Positions 11,232 to 21,620 of a DNA stretch of 64,000 nucleotides are shown here, piece after piece. A program made the translations under genes and the position numbers. The stretch's first letter is position 1. Every line of letters begins with the position of its first letter. Under the pieces are notes generated by a model. It was given only the letters and a program-made list of their open reading frames with translations. It was not told where the DNA came from and did no database searches. The stretch spans positions 51,737,481 through 51,801,480 of the forward strand of contig NC_092807.1 in assembly GCF_040954645.1 (NCBI RefSeq), written 5' to 3'. Source of the stretch: Diabrotica undecimpunctata (Eukaryota; Arthropoda; Insecta; Coleoptera; Chrysomelidae).

Positions 11232-11290
11232 GTGTAGTTTGAACATTTGAACATTTAGCATTAGCAGACGATTTTGTTGGCAGTGTTTGC

Positions 11291-11304
11291 CAAGGCGGGG
11301 GCCA
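11291..11304 (+). promoter_or_regulatory. Polypurine tract
   Basis: A purine-rich run (aaggcgggggcca) directly before the 3' LTR, the expected primer site for plus-strand DNA synthesis. Confidence 0.65.
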
Positions 11305-11611
11305 TGTTCACGCCTCCATCCAATTCAAGTTTATTTTATACATTTTTACAACCCGGCAACATAGTAGCGTAGGAAGATATATTATGCCATATGTGAAGAT
11401 AAGGCGAGTCCCTTAAGACACCCCAAAGACGACAGACGGCACTCAAATACGAGACGAGATCGGTGATACAGCATTCAGCGCGAGCGGACATAATACTTAT
11501 TAGCATTCATGTTATATGTATTGTGTAATTCAAAATAAAGTCAGTTTTGTTTTCGCACGGAGTTTGATTATTAACCAGCGGCACAAGCGAAGTGCATATC
11601 AAGCAAATCCA
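11305..11611 (+). repeat. 3' LTR of BEL/Pao element
   Basis: 307 bp copy of 5253-5559 with one visible substitution, followed by the actat target duplication. Confidence 0.95.
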
Positions 11612-11616
11612 ACTAT

Positions 11617-12420
11617 TATCATCAAATTTGCGTATCAATATTTTTCTTATTCCCACTTAAAATTGCAGTAAATTAAATAAAATAAATTAATTTTAAAATT
11701 AAACTAGCAAAATAAGTTTTCAATTTTAAATTGTAACTATAATTATTTAATACTAAAATCAAAATATTGTTATAATTAAAATAACCGTTAAATTATTTTG
11801 TAGCTAATCAGCTACAAGCTACAGTATGATACTAGTTTAAAATATATTCAATATATTTCGTCATATTTGTTTTATTTAACTTATTCCAATTGATTGGACG
11901 CCTGAATTCCTAATGATCATTTTAATTAATTCCAAAAAATTGCTAGTCAAAATAAAAATATAAATACATGAAAAGAATTTTAAGTTTACATAAGTCATTC
12001 GCACTTGACAATGCAAGAGAACTCTAATAATATAGTACTTTACTACAGGACCAGCATATCAAGATGTTTATCATTTCTCGGGTTAGAGAGGCGCCTGAGG
12101 GATTATGTAATTAAGCTGTTAATTAACAAACATTTAGTGAAGATTCTATATATTTTAATTCATAATAGGGTATATGAAAAGAGCTTGGTAGTATAAGTTA
12201 ATTTTGTTTATAAGTAACCAGAATTAGTATACAAAAACATTTAGACAATTCAAGACAATCACTTTATCAACACAAATATGCTCATTAGGTTTCAATTTTT
12301 TTAACAGATGATAAAGAGAGTAGAATTTTAGCACATAGGTTAAAAATCTAACGTTAAAATAATTATATTAGGAATTAAAAATACGTAGTCCTGTCATAAA
12401 TATTGATACAAGTCAGAATG
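11617..12420. other. Intronic AT-rich sequence without gene
   Basis: Part of the Nanp intron. A 63-residue frame at 12005-12196 has no recognisable features. Nothing else seen. Confidence 0.5.
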
Positions 12421-12540
12421 ACGGTATTAGATTTTTGTTTCGATACAGTGCAGCTACAACCGCTGATACGTATTTCGACCTTCTTAGGTCTCGTCAGAAC
12501 GGTATAGTCACTGCTCTGTTCAGAACATCCTGGGCCTTAA
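12421..12540. repeat. Probable dispersed-repeat fragment
   Basis: A stretch of higher GC than its surroundings (aaccgctgatacgtatttcg ... gtctcgtcagaacggtatag). The wording resembles end segments of insect dispersed repeats. Family not identified. Confidence 0.3.
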
Positions 12541-12680
12541 TTAGTCTTTATTTGTTCTTAAAAATTATTAGAAAAGTAATACATTTTTTTTAAATATTAT
12601 CAAAAACGTACTATCAAATTCCGTCCCATACTTTTTTTTCTATAAAAGCAAAAAAGGAAGTTCACCACTATGAAATTCAG

Positions 12681-14030
12681 GTGGTTATTTCTAATGGTAG
12701 AAAATTGAAAAAAATCTCGAATTTGTTCCCAAAAAAATGTGATATTAGATTTTATTATATTTCGCCAATGCAAAGAAAAAAATATTCACAAGAGCTACTG
12801 GATCGGGCCCTAAATGGCATGAAAAGTAGCACGTCTGCTTATAAAGCATCCTTTTTTGCATTCATATTGAAAGATGTAAATGCAAAAGTATGTGCACGAA
12901 AATATTGGAAGAAAACCAGTTTTTTTTCGCGGTTTTTCCCGTAGCAGTAGCAGTGTTCATTAAAAAAGAGAGCCAATCCGAAGATAGATAGTACCAATAT
13001 TTCTTATCCCGGTATCCGGAAGTAAGACCTCGACAGCTTGCCATTCCTTCGTTGCAGAGGACAGGATAAGAAATTGGTTTAAGAAAGTATATGATTATTT
13101 CAATCAAAATGGCAAACAGATGTGTTGGTAAATCCAAGCCGAATATTCAACTTCGACAAGACAGCATTTTTTATGGCTCCACAGGACAAACAAGTGTTAG
13201 TTAAAAGAGGATCTAAAACTGTATATAACAGCATTGCCAACGATGAAAAAGAATGTCTGACCGTATTAGCAACAATATACGCTAGAGGACATATCCCACC
13301 ACCAATGGTTTTGTTTCTCTATAGTATCGGATAAAATGAAAGTGGGTGGATGGATACAGAAACGTTTTATGAGTACGTGGCAAACTATTTTAATAAATGG
13401 AATATGAAAATGTGCTTTGGCATTGAGCGAGTTCTGTCGTGAAAATGGAATTGTTTTGGTAGCACTGGTTTCAAATTCCAAACAAATGCAGTTGCTTGAT
13501 GTTGCTATATTCCGACCTGTCAAAGCTACATGGCGCAAAATAGTTCATGATTTCTGAACCTATTTTGAAAATCAATCTCCCATAAATTCTGCTGAATCCT
13601 ATTTTGTCACTCCTCCAAAATTTCCAACACCATTTAAAAATACATTTTATTTCCCCAGAGAAATATCTCAAACGTTCAAAAGAAAGTCTACAAAAAAATT
13701 AACACCTGTAGAAACGATTGCTAATTATTTTATGGAGTACCAGAGAAGAGCAGAAGATGAAAAAATGAAAAGGAATCAAGGAAAAAACAAAAGCTTGAAG
13801 AAAAAGAAAAAAAGCACCTAAAATCACGAAGAAAAATGCAGAATCTGATGGCAAGAAAACAGAAAAAATTAAAATTTCGAAAGCTGTCAAATTAAACCTA
13901 AATATTGAGAATAACGAAAACGAAGAGGAGAGATAGATGGGGCAAATTAAAAAAGAAAATGAAATTTTAAACAAAAATGTTGGTTCTGACAGAAAAACAG
14001 GCAAAAGAACTAGAAAGTCGAAAGTATTTT
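12681..14030 (+). pseudogene. Decayed pogo/DDE_1 transposase
   Basis: Pieces of a pogo-type transposase in several frames. An N-terminal helix-turn-helix segment lies near 12770-12860 (R-K-K-Y-S-Q-E-L-L-D-R-A-L). The start of the DDE_1 domain is at 13128-13330, with F-N-F-D-K-T in place of the usual N-x-D-E-T and P-P-P-M-V-L-F. A proline/lysine-rich C-terminal region lies near 13600-13950. The catalytic middle is shortened and frame-broken. It sits in the 10.3 kb Nanp intron and is not functional. Confidence 0.7.
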
Positions 14031-14756
14031 TTGTTGTTTTTTTAGGTTCAAAATGTATTGCATATGTAGGTACATCTTTTTATTTTATTTACTTTTTCTA
14101 TGCCCCTTATATATAAAAATTATGTTTTTATGCTTCTGTATTTTTTATATCTACTTTGAAAATATTAAAATAAATCTTTACATTTTTTTGATATGCATTC
14201 CGGAATTAGATCACCATTAGGCCGTAATTACCACTAATTTTTCAAAATAGGCCGGAATTAAAGTTTTTTGAATTTTAGTGAAAATAATTTTTTCTTGCGA
14301 ATAAAAAACACATTTTTTATTTTTTTATTAATTATTTTGATAAAGAAAACCTCAAGCTATCAAATACACCTTAAATCCATTTTCTCTATTATTTCGTTTA
14401 AATAATATTTATGTCTAAAGTCAAATATTCCTTAACTTACCTAACATTCATATTTAAAATACCAACAGGCACGTCAAACAGAGAACATTTAAAAACAAAA
14501 TAATTAAAAATCTTATTCCAAAAACTAGAAAAAATTGCGTTGGGATTTATCACTTATTAACTATCCTGTTAAGGTAAACATTTACTCATATTCCAATTCA
14601 CGTCGTTAATTTTTTTAGATCGAAGTGAGAATATTACGATCTATTCATTTCTTATTACAGGTTTATTATTATTAAATTCAAAATCAACTTCATATAGCTC
14701 TAATAATCAGCAGTAGATAGGCTATTAACTTTATTTGAATAATGTATAATATTTAC
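14031..14756. other. Nanp intron sequence without gene
   Basis: AT-rich. Two short related motifs, taggccgtaattacc and taggccggaatta (14218-14260), may belong to the end of the pogo remnant just upstream. The donor of the middle Nanp exon (GTAAAT) is at 14751-14756. Confidence 0.5.
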
Positions 14757-15065
14757 CTAAAATATCGGTCTCCAACTTGTCACCAACCATAACCACTTGG
14801 TGTGGTTCAATGCTTAGATGATGACACGCTTCGAGAAAAATTTGGGAATGAGGTTTTTCCCAAGGAAGATCACCGGAGACCAGTATCAGGTCGAAGAAGG
14901 GCCGAATATTCAGTTTGTCGACTTTTTCCCATTGAGCATTTGATGTTCCGTTTGTAATTAAAGCGAGAATATATTGATCACTAAGTGTTTGAAGCAAATT
15001 TCTTATTTCTGGAGTTATGGACATGTATTTGTACCTTAGGTCAAGCCAGTGTTGATAAATCTCAT
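14757..15065 (-). CDS. Nanp: N-acylneuraminate-9-phosphatase, middle exon
   Basis: The core exon of a HAD-superfamily phosphatase that removes phosphate from N-acylneuraminate 9-phosphate in sialic-acid synthesis. It carries HAD motif II (L-I-T-N-G-T), the motif III lysine (W-E-K-P-H-S-Q-I-F) and motif IV (V-M-V-G-D-K-L-E-T-D-I-L-G, codons 14795-14757). The acceptor TATTTTAG precedes 15065 and the donor G|GTAAAT follows 14757, and both junctions are phase 1. The three exons add to 230 codons plus stop with no frame conflict. About 30 N-terminal residues with the DxDxT nucleophile are missing relative to the usual ~250. The frame runs open into the upstream intron to 15186, but that extension is not family-like. 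Substrate is inferred from family similarity; other HAD phosphatases are possible. Confidence 0.92.
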
Positions 15066-16463
15066 CTAAAATAAAAAAGTATTCATATGATTCCAAGACA
15101 ATTTTGTAATATTCGTACAATATATTAATTATTACACTTTTTAAAATAAAAATCATGTTTCTTATGTCTAGTGAGATCTGAAACAAATATATTCAAAATG
15201 TAGGAAAAGGAAGGGTCACAAACTATTAAAAGGTGAAATCTTGAGCATTTGGGTAATATTATGCGGATAGGTAAGGTATATTTTAAAATTTAACTTGCAG
15301 CGCTAATAACCTAGTGTAGCTGAATCTATGATTCAAACAGCTATTAACATTGAAACAGGGGAAGAAGAAAAACTCATCATTTGTTTACATAAATATCGAG
15401 TAGATCATATTTGAAAGAGTTTTTTTTTTAATTTGCTTCTTCTTCCTTCTATTTCAACATACTGTTTATCATTAGCTTAGCGTTTATTTATTTTACCTGA
15501 CCAAATTTTTCTTGGGCGTCCTATTGCCATTTCTCACTTCATTGGTCATATATCACTTTTGGTCGTATTTATGCTATAAAAAATATAATTCTTATAATGT
15601 AATACAAGAAAAATTGGAAGAATGGGAACTATATTTTTATTATGTTTTTATGTTCTGATAGGAAACAAAAGTTTGGGATAATAATAAACATGACAATAAT
15701 CTAAGTTTAAACTTAACTAAACTGGGAGCGGCGTAAATATTATGAGAGCGCAAAAATGGGTTAAATTAAACCGCAGTTACAATTTTTTTTTATTTGAGAA
15801 TATTACTATTACTATTAGAATATAAAATGTATGACAATATTCTTAACTGTATGTCAAAAAATGCGCAATAACTAACTCTTAATACCCACCAAATTTCACT
15901 TGCAAATCTCAGCCGGTTTCAGAGCAATAAATAAATCATCAGATTTATGTAACAAACTGTCATTATTTTTTCATGCAAAATCCGATTGATTTCTGGGACT
16001 TAGGCCAATGAAACTTTTATCAGCATGACCAAAGCTACCTATCTGCAAAGTGTCAGCCAATTAAACTGAAACCACTTTTAAGTAAGAAAAGTGTCGGGGT
16101 TCTTTTGATAAAATCTTAAAATATTCTGATTAACTTATATGAACTACTTAGTATTGCCCCGTATTTCTCAATTTCAATAAAAAAAAAAAGGCGAAATATT
16201 TACAGATGAAAATGATCATGAATAGATGGGGTGAATATTTTTGAGTAAGTACGAAATAAAACCTTCCGATACCCTTGTGGCGTGTATAAAAAGGTGGTAG
16301 GTACGTAAATCATGTAAGTATAATACAAATAACTAAAGTCCTACTAGAGATCTAAGAGAGTCATTAATATTTATTATCGATAAGTGTCTACCGCAAGACA
16401 GCGGGAGATCGCCTCTGGACAGGATCGTACTTTTATTTTCGATTTGCATTACTTATTCGATTG
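15066..16463. other. Start of the 17.8 kb Nanp intron, no gene
   Basis: AT-rich sequence. The segment at 15880-16110 (cagccggtttcagagcaata) looks like the end of a DNA transposon but carries no coding. A TATA-like tataaaaagg occurs at 16285 with no gene attached. Confidence 0.4.
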
Positions 16464-16745
16464 TTAGGTGTGTTTAAAAGCCAGTCTTTATCATTGTCTA
16501 CTAAAGTTATAATAGTTGCAAAAATATTTACATACACTACATTCACATATTTACAAAACTTTATCATTTCTAAATAGAGTACAAAAAGAAGAGAGGCAAA
16601 AATATTTTAGAAATTTATTTTCAAAATTGAGGTGTGTCTAAAAGCTGGTTTTATACCGTTATCAACTGAATATAAAAATATTTACATAAATTACGTATAC
16701 ATAGAAAGTTTACCATTTAATAATACAATTCAAAAAGTACTTATA
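16464..16745. repeat. Imperfect tandem duplication (~165 bp period)
   Basis: The segment from 16466 (aggtgtgtttaaaagccag) recurs from 16631 (aggtgtgtctaaaagctgg). Both copies continue with matching aaaaatatttacat... blocks and end in tacaaaaag or caaaaag. It adjoins the 3' side of the transposase remnant below and may be a duplicated transposon end. Confidence 0.5.
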
Positions 16746-16752
16746 TTAAAAA

Positions 16753-17581
16753 TTACATGGACAAGTCAGTTTCACTATCCCTGTCGTTATCTAGATCTAT
16801 AATAATTGTTTCGTTGAGTAACCTATCTGTATTTTTCCAGCTGTCATTGGTTATTTTCTCCATTTCTAATTCAATTAGACGAACCACAGATATATTTAGG
16901 TTAAGCAAAACATTACTTCTCCTTACCAATGCTTTTAATTCATGCCATATGTGTTCAATAGGATTGAACATGCAATAGTAAGGAGGGTCTTAATACTGTA
17001 TGACCCATTTCTTCCGCCAAACTATCTCAATAATATTGTTTTCTGATGGAAAATGATTTTAAAGTTTCAAGTAATTGTTTTTTAGTATACCTAATTATCT
17101 TTATAATATATATCATTTTCCAGCATATATTCCTGGATTCTAAGTTTGGTGTCATTAGAACATGGAACTTTATTCGGCCTATGACTGTGGAAGCTGGCAT
17201 TGTCCATCACAATTACACTGTTTGGTGCTATATTTGGCAATAAATTAGTTGAAAACCAGTTCTCAAATAATTCTGATGTGGTGTCATCATGATAGTCGAC
17301 ATGGGAGTCCTTAATGTTTTTGCATGACAAGGCTAAAGCATTAGGTATAAAACCATTTTTTTCCTGCATGTATTATTGTAATACGTTTTCCTTCATTTGA
17401 TGAAGCTTTTGTTATACCTACAGCGACAAGGAGAATCTGTCCAACCACATTTTGGAACGTCATGGATGTCAAACCACGTCCCATCCAGATAAACAATTTC
17501 TCTTCCACTTTCTCTGTATTTATGAATTTGAATTAAAAATTCCGTCCTCCATATTCGTAGACAAGCAGATTCCATAATCAC
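16753..17581 (-). pseudogene. Decayed Tc1/mariner-superfamily (DDE_3) transposase
   Basis: Read on the minus strand from 17581: I-V-Y-L-D-G-T-W-F-D (first catalytic Asp region; the usual E of D-E-T-W is Gly), then G-F-I-P-N-A-L-A-L-S, V-I-V-M-D-N-A-S-F-H-S (second Asp) and N-P-I-E-H-I-W-H-E-L-K (third acidic residue). These are the DDE motifs of an IS630/Tc1-like transposase, split over three frames with the N-terminus missing. Not functional. Confidence 0.8.
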
Positions 17582-17879
17582 TTGGCGTTTATCGATCGTT
17601 TTTTAGAAGACATTGCCTTACTGTCTCACTGCAGCACTTGATTTATGTGTCAACTTTCTGCAACATATGCATGATGGTTTTTACCGTGGGGATCATCTAT
17701 TGTTCATACATGTTATAAATTTTTCTTCTAACTCTTAGATCTCTGGTAGGACTATACCTATGTAATTAAATACAATATTGTAAATAAAAACAAAATATAA
17801 TTTGTTTTGTCTAATGTTAATGTTATAACTAAGATAAATGCGGATAAGTAAGTAGAATTATTGCATCTAGGATAATAGC

Positions 17880-18060
17880 TATGTATAAGCATCAAAAACT
17901 TATCTACCCAATTGAACGTAGAAAACTATCATATTTTGGTCATGTGATGAGAAAGGATCAGTACCAAATTCTTCAGGTTATAATGCAAAGGAAATTAAAA
18001 TAAGAAGAATAGACGACGAATCTCGTGGCTGAAAAACTTAAGACAGTAGTAGTCTGGTAA
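17880..18060 (+). pseudogene. LINE fragment, C-terminal pol tail
   Basis: Translates to R-R-K-L-S-Y-F-G-H-V-M-R-K-D, then V-I-M-Q-R-K-L-K, the characteristic segment after the reverse transcriptase in insect RTE/Jockey-like LINEs. Frame-broken and short. Confidence 0.65.
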
Positions 18061-18423
18061 AACACCATTCAAAATATTCAGAGCCGCTATAAACAAACAT
18101 TTATACGCCTGAGCTATCACCAATGTCCATTGAGGACCATTGGAAGAAAGATATAATGTTATAAATAAGTGCATGCTTGATATAAACACATGCATATAAG
18201 TATAAATAAATTCATACTTTGATATATGAGGATATTCAAGGGCATATATCATTCTTAGTCTGCTGAACATCCTTTTTGAAAGTGGTTTCATTCGTTTTTA
18301 GGTTGTTCTAAAAATCCCCAATTTTTTTATTTTTATTGATTTTGTCTCTTCTGGTCCCATGAGTATAAAATAAATAAAAGCCCAAAATATATAGAGCTCC
18401 TAAGGTATAAACCCAACGTTAAA

Positions 18424-18673
18424 TCATACGCGGTCTGGTGCTTCCAGTAGAGCATTTGTGGCAGTCCGTTTTGGATATGCAATTGCCATACATGTTTGGT
18501 TATGGCACAATAGGTCTTTAAGTAGTGTCGGCGCCGTCACCACTACTTGGTGGAACATAAAATGGTTTTCCTTTAAGAAAAGACGGTATGGAGAGTTGTT
18601 AAGGCTAAAATCCAAAGATGTACCTTCCAGAGACCTCATGTGGGAATCTGAAGATGGCAAGAACCTGTCTTGA
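18424..18673. other. Open frames on both strands, unassigned
   Basis: Overlapping frames of 71 (plus) and 78 (minus) residues with no recognisable motif. The local GC is higher than in the flanks, which suggests a transposon piece. Neither frame is supported as a gene. Confidence 0.25.
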
Positions 18674-18779
18674 TAAACAAAATAAATTACTTAAGCTGGG
18701 CAGTTCTGGGCTTAAAGCCAGACTCCGACGAAGGACTGCATCTGAATCTCCATACTGAGGTAAGATTGAACAGGCTGCA

Positions 18780-19163
18780 TCGGAAGCTCTATTCTTCTTC
18801 TTGATGTGCCTATCCGTTACGAATGTTGGCGATCATCATGGCAATATTTATTTTATCTGCAGCAGCGCGGAAAAGCTGCACAGATGTTGTATTGAACCAG
18901 ATTCTGAGGTTCTTTAATCAAGATGTTCTTCTTCTTCCTGGACCTCGTTTTCCAAATATTTTTCCTTGCAGGATGGCTTGAACGAGCTCTATTGCGAATT
19001 CCTTAAATATTACTAGTTTTACACAGGTCAATAGGCAGAAATCTATTAAGGATAGGAACACTAATGAACCAAAGCCTGCAACAATCACTTCGACACATGG
19101 AAACTGAACGGGAATCCATGAAGACGAGAGTAACGTCTCAGAGGCAATAGGTTGAATATACAA
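18780..19163 (-). pseudogene. LINE 3' end fragment
   Basis: The minus strand reads L-V-Q-A-I-L-Q-G-K-I, then G-R-R-R-T-S-W-L-K-N-L-R, then R-A-A-A-D-K-I-N-I-A-M-M-I-A-N-I-R-N-G, the conserved C-terminus of an insect LINE pol. It ends in a (GAA)-type tail at about 18795. Truncated at its 5' end. Confidence 0.75.
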
Positions 19164-19843
19164 AAGAGGGGAATAAATATTGGGAGATGGGAGCTAATTA
19201 TGGGAATTACTGAAAATGAAACTTACACCTTTCGTAGATTTGAGCTGTGTAACCAAAAGAAATCCATAAACTCCCCATAAAAAAGTTACTAACTTTTATT
19301 TCAAAGAACAAGACTTCTTGGTAGAATTTAATGAAAGGACATGGTTTGGTAAGTAAAAAGACCAAGAGCCTAATACCAGTAATATCTTGCTGATGTAAAA
19401 AAAAAGATTAGGGAAAAATAATAGCTGCTAATTACGATTTAAAACTTGTTTTTTCTAATTAGTGAATATTTTTGAACTAACGAGAATATATTTGGATTGT
19501 ATTGCTTGACTGCTTGGTTGGGACATCTTGAAAGACCACCAGTTTTACATAACAGCAATGAAAACTCAGTTGTCATTTGCTATGACGTTAGAGTCTAACC
19601 GTTAGACCTTAATTTTTTGTATTTTTCTTGTGTTTTTCCTATTATTTTCACTTTTTACTTATATATCAAAATTAATTCGTAGTTTAAAATATGAATTTAG
19701 TGCAAAGCACACATAATTTGAAAGAACATTGGGTGCGTCCAGACGACCTCAGTGGCTGGAAAGCTGAGCGTTCAGCAGTCTCGATGACAAGCCGCTGTCA
19801 CATTTACTAATGATAGCTTTACATCTAGTCCATGCAAGTCTAT

Positions 19844-19855
19844 CTTGCATGCAAG
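19844..19855. repeat. Perfect 12 bp palindrome in a larger inverted repeat
   Basis: cttgcatgcaag at the centre of a 40 bp imperfect palindrome whose outer arms are ccatgcaag (19830-19838) and cttgcatgg (19861-19869). Confidence 0.6.
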
Positions 19856-19943
19856 TCCGTCTTGCATGGCATATCTCTTGCATAGTTTACATCAGAGCTA
19901 TGTTTGTGCAATTTATATTCAAATATAAATACAAATTATTATG

Positions 19944-20065
19944 TTATAAACATAGACATATAATACAAGATAGACTGAATGCTGCAATATTGTTTTCTCT
20001 GTCGTACTGGTGAACCGCTGGTAATGCAACGATCAGTCTATTTTATATTATGTCTATGGTTATAA
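19944..20065. repeat. Foldback (MITE-like) hairpin
   Basis: The left arm 19944-19978 and right arm 20033-20065 are inverted copies of about 33 bp with a few mismatches (ttataaacatagacata against its complement). They enclose a 54 bp loop. It is consistent with a tiny non-autonomous DNA element or a residual pair of TIRs. Confidence 0.6.
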
Positions 20066-20718
20066 ATTTACATAATTATCTCTGTAAATGCTACTAACCT
20101 AACCTAATATTATACAGTAATAAACGGTACGAAAAAAATGGCTGACCCGATTGGTGATAAAAAGCACTATTTTTAGATTTTGTTTTGGCACCAAAAGCGT
20201 TGTTTACTTAAATGTTGATGTTACTTCACTCTATTAAATAATTATAATACTTTAATTAAAGATTTTAACTGAAATTTAATTAAAGTCAAACAAAAATACC
20301 CGTGTATGTTAATGTCTTGATACATAGAGGCCTCGCCTCCTGTTATTAAGAACACGCAACTAAAAACTGCTGGCTTACCTAGTCACTAGGAACGTAATCA
20401 TCAACAAAAAAAAGAAGAATAGTAATTGTTATTTTTGTGCCTAATGAAGCTTTTATAATTTCTTCTTTTATACTTAAAACAAATCATAGTCATTCATAGT
20501 CAACATTTAGTATCATGATTTAACATAAACGGATATAATATTGCTCTATCAATCACTTAACCTACTTTGAAACACGTCAATTGCTCACTCATCTTGACAG
20601 AATGTTACATATTTAAGAACAATTTATGTCGCACTTGTCAAAATCTTCCATCGTCTCACTCAAAAATGATTTAAAATAAGACATTTAGAAAACAAAATTC
20701 ATTAGTACCCATTCTCAG
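20066..20718. other. Sequence upstream of NEDD8-like gene 1
   Basis: AT-rich, no gene. No clear TATA box is visible just before the ATG at 20719. Confidence 0.4.
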
Positions 20719-20961
20719 ATGTTAATAAAAGTAGTGACACTAACAGGAGAGGAACGCATGCTCGATGTAGAGCCTTTGGATAAAATCTTAACAATTAAGG
20801 AGAAACTAGAAGAAAAAGAAGGTATTCCACCTTCGCAACAGAGACTGGTTTTTCAAGGAAAACAACTAAAAGATGATAAGACCGTATCTAGTTATAAATT
20901 GAAGGGAGGCACAATACTGCATTTGGTAGTGGCGTTAAGAGGTGGTATAGAAAACCAGTGA
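20719..20961 (+). CDS. NEDD8-like ubiquitin-fold protein 1
   Basis: An 80-residue single-exon frame covering a whole ubiquitin fold and ending with a TGA. It matches NEDD8 better than ubiquitin: M-L-I-K-V start, E-E-K-E-G-I-P-P at 31-38, Q-Q-R-L at 40-43, and V-A-L-R-G-G at 71-76 with Ala at 72, the residue that distinguishes NEDD8 from ubiquitin (Arg72). The hydrophobic patch is largely kept (Leu8, Val44, His68, Val70), as are Lys27 and Lys48. A four-residue tail (IENQ) follows Gly76 and would need trimming to expose Gly-Gly, as in NEDD8 processing. It lies in the Nanp intron on the opposite strand, which suggests a retrocopy; no poly(A) tract or target duplication is visible. It is probably a diverged paralogue, since the body differs from NEDD8 at many positions. 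Confidence 0.85.
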   Translation: MLIKVVTLTGEERMLDVEPLDKILTIKEKLEEKEGIPPSQQRLVFQGKQLKDDKTVSSYKLKGGTILHLVVALRGGIENQ

Positions 20962-21600
20962 TACTAACATGATTGAAATTTGGTAATATATAAAACATTT
21001 AATTTTTCTATGTTTGTGTTTGATTTCTTAAGTGAAAGCAGAAGAAATACCTGCATATGTAATATGTAAGCAAATCTTGGTAATTATTGATAAACAAAGC
21101 AATTTACAACATTCAATGAATTACACAACTCTACAAAAAGGTTTTTTTTTGTCTTTGGATTTTTTATTCCGTTCCCTTTGTAGTAATAGTTCAAAACGCT
21201 TTTTTTTTGGGAAGAAAATTTTGTGTATCAAAACTGAAGATTAAATTTAAATTCATTATTTAAAAATATATGCCAAACTTTCCCAACTTCAACGGGTTTC
21301 ACGTCAAAACGATAATCACCCAATGCTTACAAAGTTCCAAGTTCATGGAAGGAGACGACGATGAAGACCAAAGGTAACCTGATGAAAAACGCTTAAACAA
21401 GACATTTCTGTAAGGGATTCGTATAACCTAAGCTAAAAACTTTTAGGAATGTACCTAATTAGATCACCGTATAGCTATCAAGGCAAAAAAGATATATAAA
21501 GTGAGATATATAAAGTGTATTTAAAAAAATAAGTAGAAGAATATGGAACTTTGCGGGAAATATGAAGTTATTTAAATCAAACACCGTTCAATCAACACAT
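20962..21600. other. Downstream of NEDD8-like gene 1, no gene
   Basis: AT-rich with T-runs. A 70-residue frame at 21032-21244 has no recognisable features. Confidence 0.4.
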
Positions 21601-21620
21601 TTGACCACAATTTAGCTTTT

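Larger units (their letters stand above)
5253..11611 (+). mobile_element. Full-length BEL/Pao LTR retrotransposon
   Basis: A 6359 bp element with 307 bp LTRs, a 5 bp target duplication (actat at 5248-5252 and 11612-11616), a primer-binding site, gag-pol, integrase and a polypurine tract. The LTRs differ at one position I can find (ataca against atcca at the extreme 3' end), so insertion is recent. Domain order (DUF1759 gag, zinc knuckles, aspartic protease, RT, RNase H, integrase, DUF5641) is that of the BEL/Pao superfamily. There is no envelope gene: only about 70 bp separates the integrase stop from the 3' LTR. It lies in a Nanp intron, antisense to Nanp. A frame break before integrase makes this copy non-autonomous unless recoding occurs. 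Confidence 0.95.

Noticed and set aside
5253..11611. Endogenous retrovirus with envelope
   Set aside because: Only about 70 bp lies between the integrase stop and the 3' LTR, so there is no room for an envelope gene; domain order is BEL/Pao.
15066..15186. N-terminal extension of the middle Nanp exon
   Set aside because: The residues upstream of 15065 do not fit the HAD family, a good acceptor lies at 15066, and the phase fits the exon at 32856-33030.
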